A stretch of DNA of 60,977 bases from Leptospira biflexa (lineage in GTDB: Bacteria > Spirochaetota > UBA4802 > UB4802): assembly GCA_020721905.1 (NCBI GenBank), contig DYLU01000010.1, forward strand, positions 1-60,977. Direction: 5' to 3'. Of the stretch, positions 17,404-27,671 are shown piece by piece (position 1 is the first letter of the stretch; each line of letters begins with the position of its first letter). The notes beneath the pieces are model-generated. The model worked only from the letters and a program-made list of their open reading frames with translations. It had not been told where the DNA came from and ran no database searches. The translations under genes and the position numbers were made by a program.

Positions 17404-17913
17404 TCATATAATGGGGTAATCAGGAGTTGCGGGTTGCCCCATTAATGCTTTTGCTATATAATATGCTATTGTGATAGTATATCCTAATTTCAGTCCGGTA
17501 CTTATTAAAAAACCAACAAATGTCATAAAGGCTGCTTTCAGGGCAACCCATGCATCATGTTGAGCTATGAGCTCGCCAATAAATGCACCAATAAAAGGGC
17601 CTATGATAATACCCATGATTGGTAATAGAATGCTGCCCACAATAAGCCCAATCATTGATCCCAGTACACCTTTTTTTGAGCCACCAAAGCGGTTAACAAT
17701 CCATGATGGCAAAATATAATCCAGCACTGTCAGTATTGCGGCTATAGCTCCAGTAATCAGCAAAAAGGTGAAACTGAAAGCAGCAAAACTACTGAAATTG
17801 AGAATAATGAGTGCAAAGAAGCTGAGTGGTGGGCCGGGAAGTATTGGAAATACCGAACCCAGAATACCACCAATAGCGCATAGTAGTGCCGTTATTATGA
17901 AAAGTAATTCCAT
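17404..17913 (-). CDS. DUF456 small integral membrane protein
   Basis: 169 aa, four to five transmembrane helices rich in glycine, with the DUF456 features GGILGSVFPILPGPPLS near the N-terminus, a central DYILPSWIVNRFGGSKKGVLG and a GxxxG-rich IGPFIGAFIGEL segment. Function unknown in the family. It converges with the crotonase gene, 5-base gap. The spacing to the next minus-strand gene holds a hairpin at 17950-17977. Confidence 0.85.
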   Translation of the reverse strand: MELLFIITALLCAIGGILGSVFPILPGPPLSFFALIILNFSSFAAFSFTFLLITGAIAAILTVLDYILPSWIVNRFGGSKKGVLGSMIGLIVGSILLPIMGIIIGPFIGAFIGELIAQHDAWVALKAAFMTFVGFLISTGLKLGYTITIAYYIAKALMGQPATPDYPII

Positions 17914-17949
17914 TTACACTATTACACCATATAAGGATTGAATTATAAA

Positions 17950-17977
17950 CAGGGATGCAGGTTATTTGGCATCCCTG
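17950..17977 (-). terminator. hairpin after the FlaA-like gene
   Basis: CAGGGATGC / GCATCCCTG, 9-bp stem with a 10-base loop, placed 13 bases past the stop of the FlaA-like gene. On the minus strand it is followed by TTTAT, a weak U-tract, so it is a modest intrinsic terminator. Confidence 0.5.
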
Positions 17978-17989
17978 TATCTTTATTTT

Positions 17990-18664
17990 TTACCACTCGT
18001 CACTTTGCCTGTCTATATATTTTTCACGAACTATGGCTGTAATGTCGTCAATATAGAAATAATTCCATGCAGGCAGGCGTTCCAGGGTGCTTGGATTGTA
18101 AAGTATTTTTACAATTTCTATATTTCTTTTCTGTGCCAGATATTTGTCTTCCTGTGCTATTTCATCGGTAATGGGAACTGACAATTTACGCCATCCTAAA
18201 AAGTTTAATTTCCCCAGTATCAGACGTTTAATATTGCCATTTGCATCTTTAATCAGGATTGATAGTTCTCCGGAAAAATTCTTTCCATATATCCACATGT
18301 TTATGTATTTGCAGTATTTATCAATAATCAAAGGCTTGGCTGGTATAATTGATAATACTGAACCACTCTTTGCAAAAACCTTTATGCCCAGATACCGTTT
18401 TGAATTTTGTACAGGGGCGGGGTAATCTGTTCGCATGGATACACCTGCCTTTTCGTCCTTTACCACACGTAAACTAAGATTTTTATCGGTATAATCGTTT
18501 GTTTCAAAATCTTCTATAATAATTTCCTTATATACCTGGTCACTCAGCTGTTTTTCCTGTTCTACAACCTTTTGTGCCTCTTTAGCTTTTTCATCCTGTG
18601 CATAAAGTATGCCAATTGAACAGCATAATAGTATTGATACACACCCGTATATAATCTTCTTCAT
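17990..18664 (-). CDS. FlaA-like flagellar filament outer-layer (sheath) family protein
   Basis: 224 aa with a signal peptide ending at about residue 22 (ILYAQ). The mature part follows the spirochaete FlaA plan: IIIEDFET near the start, LGIKVFAKSGS, IIPAKPL, INMWIYGKNFSGELSILIKD, LGKLNFLGWRKL, and a final WNYFYIDDITA. Such proteins coat the FlaB core of periplasmic flagella or belong to a wider carbohydrate-binding-like group. Length (~224 aa) is somewhat short against ~240-320 aa for sheath FlaA. No other flagellar genes are near. This is the clearest lineage marker in the window. Confidence 0.75.
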   Translation of the reverse strand: MKKIIYGCVSILLCCSIGILYAQDEKAKEAQKVVEQEKQLSDQVYKEIIIEDFETNDYTDKNLSLRVVKDEKAGVSMRTDYPAPVQNSKRYLGIKVFAKSGSVLSIIPAKPLIIDKYCKYINMWIYGKNFSGELSILIKDANGNIKRLILGKLNFLGWRKLSVPITDEIAQEDKYLAQKRNIEIVKILYNPSTLERLPAWNYFYIDDITAIVREKYIDRQSDEW

Positions 18665-18769
18665 ACTGTAAATAACCTCCTTGATGATTTTTGCTTATTT
18701 TGCCTCATTATATGGATTTATCAATGTAATGTCAACAGAAAATATTTTACTATTTCATAAAACAGCGGT

Positions 18770-19888
18770 TTAATCAATCCTGATTTCAGCATATACGCCA
18801 AAGTGGTCCGATAAGTGTATGCCATCGTAAATAGTATCACAACAAACTTTTGAAAGTATTACAGTATCAGGTGATAGTGATTTATTAACAATGATGTAAT
18901 CTATGCGCTTTGGCTCAAGTTCATGTATTTTGCTTACGTGTGTATACAGTGATTCAAATTTTTGATTGGTATCTGTTGTATAATATTTTTGTATGTTAAG
19001 ATTTTTTAGTGGATTCCATGTGTACCTATCGGCTGTTTTTTGACGGGCATAAGTGTCGTGGAATCCCTGTTGTAAAAAATATTGCATTTCAGGCATGTCA
19101 ACTGTTGTGTTAAAGTCACCCATAACAATGAGTGGTGCATGTTCAGGAACTATCGCTTTGCAATATTCTGCCATGAGTTTTGCTTCATTTTTACGCCATG
19201 CATTATCTGCTTCAAGCTTTTTGATGGCCTCCCTGTATTCAGCATCTGTGTAGCCATATTTTTGCTGTAATTCTTTCAGCAATGCCCTGCTCTTTTGTGT
19301 ATCCAACGGTGAAGCGTGCCAGTGTGTGACAGCAACATATACCGGTTTTGAGTTAACCATCACCCTGCCAATCAGTACCTGTGTGGCATCTTCAGTGTGG
19401 AATGAAAAATGATTGGTAATAATCCCTCCACCGGAAAGTTGTTTGTGTCCAACCTCCTGTAATTGCAATCCTTTACGTGCAAGGACAGCATCGCCTTCTT
19501 TTAAGTTTACAGGAATGCCAAATCTACCAATCTTAAGACCTGCAACGCCAACATGGTAAATGTAATCATACTGTATATCACCAGCAAGCCGGGTTACATA
19601 ATCAGGAAGAAAGTTTGCTTCATTAATGGCTATAATATCAGGATTGTATTTGGCTATTTCTTTCAGGAATGCCTGATATCGCTTTTCCCGAATATCCGGA
19701 CTTTCGTACTCACCCATTTTAAATGTGCCAATATAATCAAGCCCGGACCACACATTAATGCTCATGCATCGTAAGGTATCAGTTTTAAAGCTTTCAGGTG
19801 TATTTTGTTTTTTACATGAAATAACAGTAATCATAGCAGCCACCATTATGATTATGAAAAAGTAAACTGGAATTTTTTTTAAAATCAT
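18770..19888 (-). CDS. exported endonuclease/exonuclease/phosphatase family lipoprotein
   Basis: 372 aa. A hydrophobic N-terminus ending VISCKK is a probable lipobox, so the protein is likely lipid-anchored. EEP motifs: LRCMSINVWSG, AINEANF with the metal-binding Glu, THWHAS with a His, VMGDFN with Asp/Asn, RIDYIIV, and SDHFGVYAEI with the final catalytic Asp-His. The fold covers nucleases, sphingomyelinases and inositol phosphatases; extracytoplasmic location suits a phosphodiesterase on lipids or nucleic acids. The start at 19888 follows GGAGG; an ATG at 19900 overlaps it. Confidence 0.85.
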   Translation of the reverse strand: MILKKIPVYFFIIIMVAAMITVISCKKQNTPESFKTDTLRCMSINVWSGLDYIGTFKMGEYESPDIREKRYQAFLKEIAKYNPDIIAINEANFLPDYVTRLAGDIQYDYIYHVGVAGLKIGRFGIPVNLKEGDAVLARKGLQLQEVGHKQLSGGGIITNHFSFHTEDATQVLIGRVMVNSKPVYVAVTHWHASPLDTQKSRALLKELQQKYGYTDAEYREAIKKLEADNAWRKNEAKLMAEYCKAIVPEHAPLIVMGDFNTTVDMPEMQYFLQQGFHDTYARQKTADRYTWNPLKNLNIQKYYTTDTNQKFESLYTHVSKIHELEPKRIDYIIVNKSLSPDTVILSKVCCDTIYDGIHLSDHFGVYAEIRID

Positions 19889-20187
19889 GGCATCCTCCAT
19901 CTGGTAACAGAATTTATTAACATTGTATTATATCTTCATCTATAATAAGTGATAATTGCTTTTTCCATTCATGTCAATTACATTTTGGCAATAAATTCCA
20001 GGTAACTATCGCCCTGAATACTGTAACAAAATAATTGATTGAATTTCAAAAAGCGATAGTTTAAGTAAATACACTAATTTAAGTTGACGTATGTATCATT
20101 GCCTGTACACACTATACGTGTTCAATGAATTTGTTTTCTTTTAAATATTGAGTAAGGAAGGGTGGTTGGCTTAAAAACCGTTTTACA
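19889..20187. other. intergenic region with motif copy and inverted repeat
   Basis: AT-rich spacer between divergently transcribed genes, containing an exact dispersed-motif copy at 19999-20014, a partial copy AGCGATAGT near 20052, and ACGTAT/ATACGT (20087-20092 and 20114-20119). No gene or RNA recognised. Confidence 0.5.
19999..20014 (+). repeat. dispersed motif copy 4
   Basis: CAGGTAACTATCGCCC, identical to the complement of copy 3 over 16 bases, in non-coding DNA about 200 bases before the envelope operon. Confidence 0.75.
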
Positions 20188-21834
20188 ATGAAATGTGTAT
20201 CAGTACATACATTATACATGAACTATAGCGGATTACGAAGAATACTACATTTTATATCAGTTAGTGTTTTTGTTGTTTTTTCTATGAACACATGCGCTTT
20301 GGCAGGTAATGATTTTGACTGGTTCTGGTTTGTGTATGAAAAAGGCAAGTATTATACCAGTACATATACAGTATACCGGCCAGTATACCTGAAAAACATC
20401 TACCATGATTCTTCATTCACGGCTTCAGTGATGCCAGTAGTATACTGGAAATATACCACACAACGCCAGCATACTGCAAAAGGCGTGTTTGGCTTCTATG
20501 AATCCGTTGATTACCGGGGGCCACATCATTACGAAAATGATACAGGTATTTTCCCATTTCTTTTGTATGGCACTTCAACAGATGAAAAAGACAGATATTT
20601 ACATGTGTGGCCATTTGGTGGTATCATTAAAGGCAAGCTTGCAACTGATTCAATCACAACATATATTTTCCCGGGTGTAGCATTGTTCTTTTTATATCCG
20701 GCATCATCGTATTATGTAATGGCAGTGTATTTAGTTGCTTCACTGATACCTGTCTATGTTCATTATACCAGCAAAGATTATGATGCTCATGGGATTTTGT
20801 GGCCGCTTATTCAGTGGGGTAAAAGCCCTGTTCGTGATGATATGCGCATCATGCCGGTATATGCTCATAGTAAAAAGGATGGGTTTTATGATACGTATTC
20901 ATATGGGCTTTTATATAATGTGCGCAAGGAATATATTGGCAATGACATCATGCACACTTATTTTTTTGTCCCTTTGTATGCACGTCGCTGGCTTGAATCA
21001 GGCAAGGCCCAGAGCTCTTCTTTACTGTGGCCTTTCTTTTCATGGGGCTACAATGATAAACATGGTAATCTTGAAATAAATTTTCCATGGCCATTTGTTC
21101 AGATACGCGATTGCAATGATCCATTTATTTATAAGCGTATATATTTTCCATTCTATGGGAAATATATTGAAAAGAATAAAACTGCTTTTTTTATTACACC
21201 CCTTTACTTTGCACTTGAAAATCATGCAACCGGGTATGATTCTCAATATTCTATATATGGGATTCTTTTCTGGTATTTTAAAAGGGATTACGGCAATGAG
21301 CACCAGCGGTATGGGAAGCACTGGCGTTTTTATAAATTGTGGCCATTGTTCCATTATGAGTATAACGACAGGGGCGACAGCTCATTTGCATTTCTTTCAA
21401 TACTGCCTTTCAGGGACGAAGAAGGTTATGAACGCCTGTATCAGCCGTTTTTCAGTATTATTGAGTATTCCAAGCAGTATAATGGGGATAGGAGCTTTGG
21501 GCTGTTTTTGCGAACATATTTTCAGCACTGGAATGATAATGATTTTACAATGAAGATTCCATTCATTATATCATACAGCAAAAAAAGCAATGTACTAAAC
21601 CATATATCATTACTGTTATCTTTTTTCAGCTATACCAACGATGATGTCCTGCAGGAATTTTGTATTGGCTGGATACCTGTGTATAGAAATGTTAAGGATA
21701 AAAAAGCCTACGAAGCCCAAATTAAAAAGCTGGCTTTGGTGCGGAATGCAGAAGGTGGTACAATATTACATGATTCAGGCTTTTGGTATGTAAGTACATT
21801 GCCAGGCGCAGCAGTATATTCATTAAGATTTTAA
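20188..21834 (+). CDS. aromatic-rich secreted protein heading the mla operon
   Basis: 548 aa from ATG 20188; ATG 20218 gives a cleaner signal peptide (cleavage after CALA). The mature protein has ten or more imperfect units of about 40-60 residues centred on WPFF/WPLF/FPFYG followed by short polar turns, for instance LLWPFFSWGYND, INFPWPFVQI, LWPLFHYEYND. Alternating aromatic and polar residues suggest beta strands, so an outer-membrane barrel or periplasmic beta-rich solenoid is possible. I do not recognise the family firmly. It precedes mlaE by 75 bases on the same strand, which suggests that it is the outer-membrane or periplasmic partner of the lipid transporter. Confidence 0.65.
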   Translation: MKCVSVHTLYMNYSGLRRILHFISVSVFVVFSMNTCALAGNDFDWFWFVYEKGKYYTSTYTVYRPVYLKNIYHDSSFTASVMPVVYWKYTTQRQHTAKGVFGFYESVDYRGPHHYENDTGIFPFLLYGTSTDEKDRYLHVWPFGGIIKGKLATDSITTYIFPGVALFFLYPASSYYVMAVYLVASLIPVYVHYTSKDYDAHGILWPLIQWGKSPVRDDMRIMPVYAHSKKDGFYDTYSYGLLYNVRKEYIGNDIMHTYFFVPLYARRWLESGKAQSSSLLWPFFSWGYNDKHGNLEINFPWPFVQIRDCNDPFIYKRIYFPFYGKYIEKNKTAFFITPLYFALENHATGYDSQYSIYGILFWYFKRDYGNEHQRYGKHWRFYKLWPLFHYEYNDRGDSSFAFLSILPFRDEEGYERLYQPFFSIIEYSKQYNGDRSFGLFLRTYFQHWNDNDFTMKIPFIISYSKKSNVLNHISLLLSFFSYTNDDVLQEFCIGWIPVYRNVKDKKAYEAQIKKLALVRNAEGGTILHDSGFWYVSTLPGAAVYSLRF

Positions 21835-21909
21835 TATTTGTTATTTGCGTTGTTATGTAAAAGGTTTAAAAGGGATAGGTGATATGACTAAAGCTTTTGG
21901 GATCAGAAT

Positions 21910-22710
21910 ATGATAGAAAAAATTAAACATGCTGTCATTAATTTTATAAGCAATATTGGTGCAAATACACTGAATATTATTGAAATGATGGGATACTGCA
22001 TGCTGCTTTTTTTAGAAGTTGCATATTATTCAAAAGCATTGTTTGAAAAACGCCGCGAAATTTTAAAACAGATGTATTATGCAGGAGTCAAAACGTTTAT
22101 TGTAGTAACAATAGTTGCACTTTTTACAGGGATGATACTTGCTCTTCAGACAGGGCTTGAATTAAAACCATACCAGCAGCAGGTTCTGGTGGGTAATATT
22201 ATTATAGCAACGCTAACACGTGAGATGGCACCTTTTGTTACAGCAATTATTTTAATTGCTGCAGTTGGTTCAACCATGGCTGCTGAAATTGGCACCATGA
22301 CAGTTTCTGAAGAGATTGATGCACTTGAGATGATGGCAATAAGCCCGGTAAAGTTTTTAGTCATGCCACGAGTTATTGCTCTGGCCATTATACTGCCTGT
22401 TGCTACAATTTATACTAATCTGCTGGGCAGTATTGGCGGTGGCATTGTTGCATACTTTCAGCTGGATGTGAGTTTTGATGTATATTATACACATATCCTT
22501 GATTCATTGCATTTCAAGGCTACCTATGTTGGGCTTTTAAAAGCGCTGGTATTTGGTATAATGGTTTCTACTATCAGCTGTGCTAACGGGCTTAAGGCAA
22601 CCAATGGAGCTTTAGGTGTTGGGAAGGCAACCAGAAATTCAGTTGTATCATCTTTCCTCATGGTTTTAATAGTAGGATACTATATTACAGCGCTTTTTTA
22701 TGGAAAATAA
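21910..22710 (+). CDS. mlaE: MlaE/YrbE-family lipid ABC transporter permease
   Basis: 266 aa with five to six membrane helices. The family's central signature is seen: EMAPFVTAIILIAAVGSTMAAE then EIGTMTVSEEIDALEMMAISPVKFLVMPR (here given in parts: VSEEIDALE, MMAISP). It forms the inner-membrane core with MlaF and MlaD and moves phospholipids between the membranes. The next genes supply the ATPase and the MCE protein in the usual order. ATG 21910 lacks a strong ribosome site. Confidence 0.93.
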   Translation: MIEKIKHAVINFISNIGANTLNIIEMMGYCMLLFLEVAYYSKALFEKRREILKQMYYAGVKTFIVVTIVALFTGMILALQTGLELKPYQQQVLVGNIIIATLTREMAPFVTAIILIAAVGSTMAAEIGTMTVSEEIDALEMMAISPVKFLVMPRVIALAIILPVATIYTNLLGSIGGGIVAYFQLDVSFDVYYTHILDSLHFKATYVGLLKALVFGIMVSTISCANGLKATNGALGVGKATRNSVVSSFLMVLIVGYYITALFYGK

Positions 22711-22739
22711 AACTTTAGAATCATCAAAATGTGTTAATT

Positions 22740-23486
22740 ATGATTGAATTCAGAAATGTAACCAAAATACTCAGCGGAACAAAGGTTCTCAATAACTTAA
22801 GTTTCAAAATTGAAAAAGGTGAAACGTTTGTTATCATTGGGCGCTCAGGTACGGGCAAAACAGTAACATTAAAGCATATTGCAGGATTGCTTGATCCCAA
22901 TAACGGGCAGATTTTAGTTGGTGGTGAACAAATGAATGGTATCAGCAAAAGACAGCGGGATAGATTACGGGAAAAAATTGGATTTGTTTTCCAATCGGGA
23001 GCATTGATTAACTGGATGACCATTGAGGAAAATATAGCATTGCCTCTCATTGAGCATAAATTGTATCCAAAAGATGAAATCAAAAAAATTGTTGAAGAAA
23101 AAATGGATTTATTGCAACTCACATCAGCCCGTGATAAGATGCCGGCTGAAATAAGTGGTGGAATGAAAAAACGTGCCAGTCTGGCACGGGTTCTGGTACG
23201 AAACCCGGAAATCATTTTGTATGATGAGCCAACATCAGGGCTTGATCCAGTAATGTCCAGTTTAATCAATACTATTATAAATCAATTAAAAGAAGATTAT
23301 ACAATAACACAGGTTGTTGTTACTCACGATATGGATAGTGCCTATGCAGTTGGTGACAGAATTGCAATGCTGTATAATGGAGAAATTATACAATGTGATA
23401 AGCCGGATGGAATACGGAACACTGATAACCCCATTGTACGGCAGTTTATCTCAGGTTCATTAGAAGGACCAATTGATGTGTTGTAA
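22740..23486 (+). CDS. mlaF: MlaF-family lipid transport ATPase
   Basis: 248 aa ABC ATPase. Walker A GRSGTGKT, Q-loop VFQSGALINWMT, a signature ISGGMKKRASLAR typical of MlaF (SGGMxxR), Walker B IILYDEPTSGLDP, and switch His in VVTHDM. Start ATG 22740; a GTG at 22731 is in frame. It lies 29 bases after mlaE. Confidence 0.93.
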   Translation: MIEFRNVTKILSGTKVLNNLSFKIEKGETFVIIGRSGTGKTVTLKHIAGLLDPNNGQILVGGEQMNGISKRQRDRLREKIGFVFQSGALINWMTIEENIALPLIEHKLYPKDEIKKIVEEKMDLLQLTSARDKMPAEISGGMKKRASLARVLVRNPEIILYDEPTSGLDPVMSSLINTIINQLKEDYTITQVVVTHDMDSAYAVGDRIAMLYNGEIIQCDKPDGIRNTDNPIVRQFISGSLEGPIDVL

Positions 23487-23509
23487 TTATTATACTGTTG
23501 GAGGGTGAT

Positions 23510-24163
23510 ATGAAACAGGAGATAGCAGTAGGGATAATAGTTATTATAGCATTAACAGTGTTGGGCTATTTTACTATAATAATGAGTGATGAAATCTTTG
23601 AAACTCACACGTATTACCCAATGACCGTTGTGTTTAAGGATGTTGAAGGTTTATCAACTGATGATAAAGTTAGAATCAACGGGGTATTGTCAGGATATGT
23701 TGATACAGTTGAATTAATTGATAACAATGTTGTTGTTAAATTACGGTTATATAATCATTTTACGCTGTATGAAAATTATGAAATTATAGTACGCAATGAA
23801 ACCGCTCTGGCTGGTAAGTATGTAAGTATAAATCCGGGAACACCTATGGATGAAGATGGCAAACAGTATGCAGTTATAACCACAAGGGATAACCTTATTG
23901 GAACATCAGTGCCTGACCCTTTTACCTTGCTTTCGCGCCTGATTGCTGATAACAGGGGAAATGTTAATGCCACTGTTAAGAATTTGCGAGATATAACTGA
24001 TAAGATTAATTCCGGGAAGGGCACGCTGGGGAAGATAATTAATGAAGATACTGTTCATGGGCAGGCAACTGATTTAATCAAGCAATTGCAGGATACTATT
24101 GAAGATACCCGTGAACAGGCACCAATCACAAGCTTCCTGCGTGCTGCATTAACAGCATTTTAA
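23510..24163 (+). CDS. mlaD: MlaD-type MCE domain protein
   Basis: 217 aa: one N-terminal membrane helix (residues ~5-25), a single MCE domain at about 35-120 (VVFKDVEGLSTDDKVRINGV, then YVSINPG), and a helical C-terminus of repeats ending in a hydrophobic tail (ITSFLRAAL). MCE proteins form periplasmic hexamers that tunnel lipid through the centre. The start is ATG 23510, set by GGAGGG seven bases upstream. It is one MCE domain, so a short MlaD ring rather than a long bridge; a separate periplasmic or outer-membrane partner is required. Confidence 0.9.
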   Translation: MKQEIAVGIIVIIALTVLGYFTIIMSDEIFETHTYYPMTVVFKDVEGLSTDDKVRINGVLSGYVDTVELIDNNVVVKLRLYNHFTLYENYEIIVRNETALAGKYVSINPGTPMDEDGKQYAVITTRDNLIGTSVPDPFTLLSRLIADNRGNVNATVKNLRDITDKINSGKGTLGKIINEDTVHGQATDLIKQLQDTIEDTREQAPITSFLRAALTAF

Positions 24164-24329
24164 CAATACTATGTTACAATCACGTTAAATTTTTCAAAAC
24201 AATAAAAAAATATTGGAATTTTACTTGTACCAAATTCATTGTTCTGAAGTTTTAATGGTTATTTTACTAAATTTTGATAAATTTTGATATAACGTATTTA
24301 ATCACCACCTCACAGAAAGGAATGTTTAC

Positions 24330-27300
24330 ATGCCCAGGCGCACTGATATTAAAAAAATTCTGATAGTTGGTTCAGGACCAATTGTTATAGGGCAGGCGTG
24401 TGAATTTGATTATTCCGGTTCACAGGCCTGTAAAGCGTTGCGTGAAGAAGGTTATGAGATAGTTCTGGTGAATTCAAACCCTGCAACGATAATGACCGAC
24501 CCTGACATGGCTGACAAAACCTATATTGAGCCAATAACTCATGATATTGTAGCACGCATTATTGAAAAGGAAAGACCTGATGCATTACTGCCTACCGTTG
24601 GCGGGCAGACTGCCCTGAATATTGCTCTCCAGCTTCATGAAAGCGGGATATTGCAAAAATTTGGTGTTGAACTGATTGGTGCAAAGATTGATGCCATAAA
24701 AAAAGCCGAGGACCGCGACCTCTTTAAGAAGGCTATGCTTGATATCGGGCTAAAGGTGCCACATTCGGCACTGGCATCTACCATTGATGAAGCCCTGAAG
24801 GTACTGGAAACCATTCCACTGCCCATTATTATCAGGCCCGCGTTTACACTGGGTGGTACAGGTGGCAATATTGTATATAATCAGGAAGACTTCGTTGAAC
24901 TGGTACGCAAAGGGCTGGATGAATCGCCAATAAGTCAGGTGTTACTGGAACAATCTGTTATTGGGTGGAAAGAGTTTGAGTTAGAAGTAATGCGTGACCT
25001 CAACGATAATGTAGTTATTATATGTTCCATTGAAAACTTTGATCCAATGGGCATTCACACCGGCGATTCCATAACTATCGCCCCCCAGCAAACCCTGACC
25101 GATAAGGAATATCAGAATTTGAGGGACATGGCTATCAGGATAATCCGTGAGATTGGTGTGGAAACAGGCGGTTCCAATATTCAGTTTGCAGTAAATCCCA
25201 AAGATGACAGTGTGATGGTTATAGAGATGAATCCCCGTGTCAGCCGAAGTTCGGCACTGGCGTCAAAAGCAACGGGCTTCCCCATTGCAAAGATAGCTGC
25301 AAAGTTAGCTGTTGGGCTTACCCTTGATGAAATAGCAAATGATATCACCCGTGAAACGCCTGCATGCTTTGAGCCAACTATCGATTATGTTGTTACCAAA
25401 ATTCCGCGATGGGCATTTGAAAAGTTTGAGGGCGCTGACACAACGCTTGGCACTCAGATGAAATCAGTGGGTGAAGCAATGGCAATTGGCCGTACTTTTA
25501 AAGAATCATTCCAGAAAGCGCTGCGTTCATTGGAAATTGACCGCTATGGGTTTGGTTCAGATGGCAATTTGAAACTTGATGCTTTTGTTGATGCAATACC
25601 TGAGCGGCAACGAAATGACATTATTGAGCAGAATTTGCGCATCCCAAGGGAACAAAGAGTATTTTATATAAAGAAAGCCTTGGAGCTACAGTGGAGTGTT
25701 GAAAAAATCCATGAATTAACGTCCATAGATCCATGGTTTTTAAATCAACTCAAAGAGCTGGTTGAAGCCGAACGTGAATTTGTTGCACAGGCTAAACAGG
25801 GTTTGCAAAAAGAAAATATTCTGAAAATGAAACAATCAGGTTACTCTGACCGACAGCTTGCATTTTTAATCCATAAAGATGAACTGATGGCACTGTACGC
25901 ACGGGGGCTTGATGCACAGAAGGATTATTCAAAACGGCTGACTGAACTTGAAGACAGCATCAGAAAGTTTAGATTTGAGCATGCGATAGTTCCCGGCTAC
26001 AGGCTGGTTGACACCTGCGGCGGTGAATTTGAAGCATACACCCCTTATTACTATTCCTCATATGATGATGAAGATGAAGCAAAGCATACAACAAAACGCA
26101 AGGTCATGATATTGGGTGGTGGCCCCAACCGTATTGGGCAGGGTATTGAGTTTGATTACTGCTGCTGTCATGCTTCGTTTGCGTTGCGCGAAGCCGGCAT
26201 AGAGTCAATAATGGTTAACTCAAATCCTGAGACTGTTTCAACCGATTATGATACTTCAGACAGATTGTATTTTGAGCCATTGACATTGGAAGATATCCTG
26301 CATATTTACAACAATGAAAAACCTGATGGCGTTATAGTACAGTTTGGCGGCCAAACTCCTCTGCGGCTTGCACGCCGACTTGAAGCACATGGTGTTAAAA
26401 TTTTAGGGACATCTCCTGATTCCATAGACAGAGCTGAAGACAGGCAGCGTTTTGCTGATGTTGTGAATAAGCTTAAACTAAATCAACCGGAAAATGGCAT
26501 AGCATTCACTCGTGAAGAGGCAATTGTACAGGCAACACGGATAGGATATCCGGTTTTAGTACGCCCATCGTATGTGCTTGGCGGGAGGGCAATGTCCATC
26601 ATGTATGATGAAAAAAGCCTTTTAGAATATATCGTCAGTGCTGTGGAACTGTCTCCTGAACACCCCATCCTTATTGATAAGTTTTTAGAAGATGCTTTAG
26701 AGATAGATGTTGATGCACTGTGTGATGGTACGGATGTATATATTGGTGGCATCATGGAACATATTGAACTGGCCGGGATACATTCAGGCGATTCTGCGTG
26801 CAGTTTACCACCTGTAAGCGTTAAACCTGCAATGATGCAGACGATTACCGAAACAACCATTGCGCTGGCAAAGGAACTCAATGTCATTGGACTAATCAAT
26901 ATTCAGTTTGCTATAAAAAATGGCATTTTATATGTTCTGGAGGTTAATCCCCGTGCATCCCGTACAGTGCCATTTGTGTCCAAAGCAACCGGGGTACCGC
27001 TTGCAAAGTTAGCGGTCTGGATCATGCTTGGTAAAAAGCTTAAGGATTTTAACTTAACCGGTATGGAAAAGATGCCGTACGTATGTGTGAAAGAAGCGGT
27101 ATTACCGTTTAATAAATTTCCCGGAGTCGATACGCTGTTATCTCCTGAAATGAGATCAACCGGTGAGGTGATGGGCATTTCATCAAATTTTGGGGAAGCA
27201 TTTTATAAAGCTGAACTGGGAGCGGGCGACAGGCTGCCGTTACAAGGTACAATTTTCTTGAGTATTAATCAGCGGTCAAAAGAAGAATTACTTGAGGGGA

Positions 27301-27671
27301 TACGATTATTGCATACACATAATTTTAAATTTGTTGCAACGGAAGGGACTGCTGCATTTTTAAATGGGCATGGTGTTCCATGTGAAAGAGTTTTTAAAGT
27401 AAGTGAGGGAAGGCCCAATATTGTAGATTATATTAAAAATAAGCAGATTGATCTTATCATAAATACTCCAACCGGCAAACGCCCAAAAGAGGATGCCTAC
27501 ACCATACGCCAGGCTGCGGTGCGATACCATGTACCTATTATCACTACGCTGGCAGCTGCTAAAGCCGCTGTACAGGGTATTATTTCTATGAAAAAAGCTG
27601 GACAATTTACCGTAAAATCTGTACAGGAGTACCATCTGGAGGTGCAGGAGTGTGTGAAGAAAAAGTATTGA
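24330..27671 (+). CDS. carB: carbamoyl-phosphate synthase large subunit
   Basis: 1113 aa. Two homologous ATP-grasp halves: the first begins [15 protein letters not shown] and the second near residue 590 with [16 protein letters not shown]-terminal MGS-like allosteric domain covers about 970-1113. Length exceeds the common ~1073 by about 40. It makes carbamoyl phosphate from glutamine-derived ammonia, bicarbonate and two ATP for pyrimidine and arginine synthesis; carA is not next to it here. AGAAAGGA lies before ATG 24330. The downstream pyrR overlaps its 3' end by 22 bases. Dispersed motif core at 25074 falls in the conserved [13 protein letters not shown] region, so it may be by chance. Confidence 0.97.
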   Translation: MPRRTDIKKILIVGSGPIVIGQACEFDYSGSQACKALREEGYEIVLVNSNPATIMTDPDMADKTYIEPITHDIVARIIEKERPDALLPTVGGQTALNIALQLHESGILQKFGVELIGAKIDAIKKAEDRDLFKKAMLDIGLKVPHSALASTIDEALKVLETIPLPIIIRPAFTLGGTGGNIVYNQEDFVELVRKGLDESPISQVLLEQSVIGWKEFELEVMRDLNDNVVIICSIENFDPMGIHTGDSITIAPQQTLTDKEYQNLRDMAIRIIREIGVETGGSNIQFAVNPKDDSVMVIEMNPRVSRSSALASKATGFPIAKIAAKLAVGLTLDEIANDITRETPACFEPTIDYVVTKIPRWAFEKFEGADTTLGTQMKSVGEAMAIGRTFKESFQKALRSLEIDRYGFGSDGNLKLDAFVDAIPERQRNDIIEQNLRIPREQRVFYIKKALELQWSVEKIHELTSIDPWFLNQLKELVEAEREFVAQAKQGLQKENILKMKQSGYSDRQLAFLIHKDELMALYARGLDAQKDYSKRLTELEDSIRKFRFEHAIVPGYRLVDTCGGEFEAYTPYYYSSYDDEDEAKHTTKRKVMILGGGPNRIGQGIEFDYCCCHASFALREAGIESIMVNSNPETVSTDYDTSDRLYFEPLTLEDILHIYNNEKPDGVIVQFGGQTPLRLARRLEAHGVKILGTSPDSIDRAEDRQRFADVVNKLKLNQPENGIAFTREEAIVQATRIGYPVLVRPSYVLGGRAMSIMYDEKSLLEYIVSAVELSPEHPILIDKFLEDALEIDVDALCDGTDVYIGGIMEHIELAGIHSGDSACSLPPVSVKPAMMQTITETTIALAKELNVIGLINIQFAIKNGILYVLEVNPRASRTVPFVSKATGVPLAKLAVWIMLGKKLKDFNLTGMEKMPYVCVKEAVLPFNKFPGVDTLLSPEMRSTGEVMGISSNFGEAFYKAELGAGDRLPLQGTIFLSINQRSKEELLEGIRLLHTHNFKFVATEGTAAFLNGHGVPCERVFKVSEGRPNIVDYIKNKQIDLIINTPTGKRPKEDAYTIRQAAVRYHVPIITTLAAAKAAVQGIISMKKAGQFTVKSVQEYHLEVQECVKKKY
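25074..25083 (+). repeat. dispersed motif core in carB
   Basis: ACTATCGCCC in conserved carB codons (SITIAPQ). Extension beyond the core (CCATA) does not fit the consensus, so this copy may be coincidental. Confidence 0.35.

Noticed and set aside
25074-25083. Motif core in carB as a dispersed element
   Set aside because: The residues SITIAP are conserved across CarB proteins and the flank does not fit the consensus, so chance within coding sequence is plausible. It is listed with low confidence only.
25980-25995. GCGATAGTTCCCGG in carB
   Set aside because: It codes for HAIVPG within a normal CarB segment and lacks the final GCC of the core; not counted as a motif copy.
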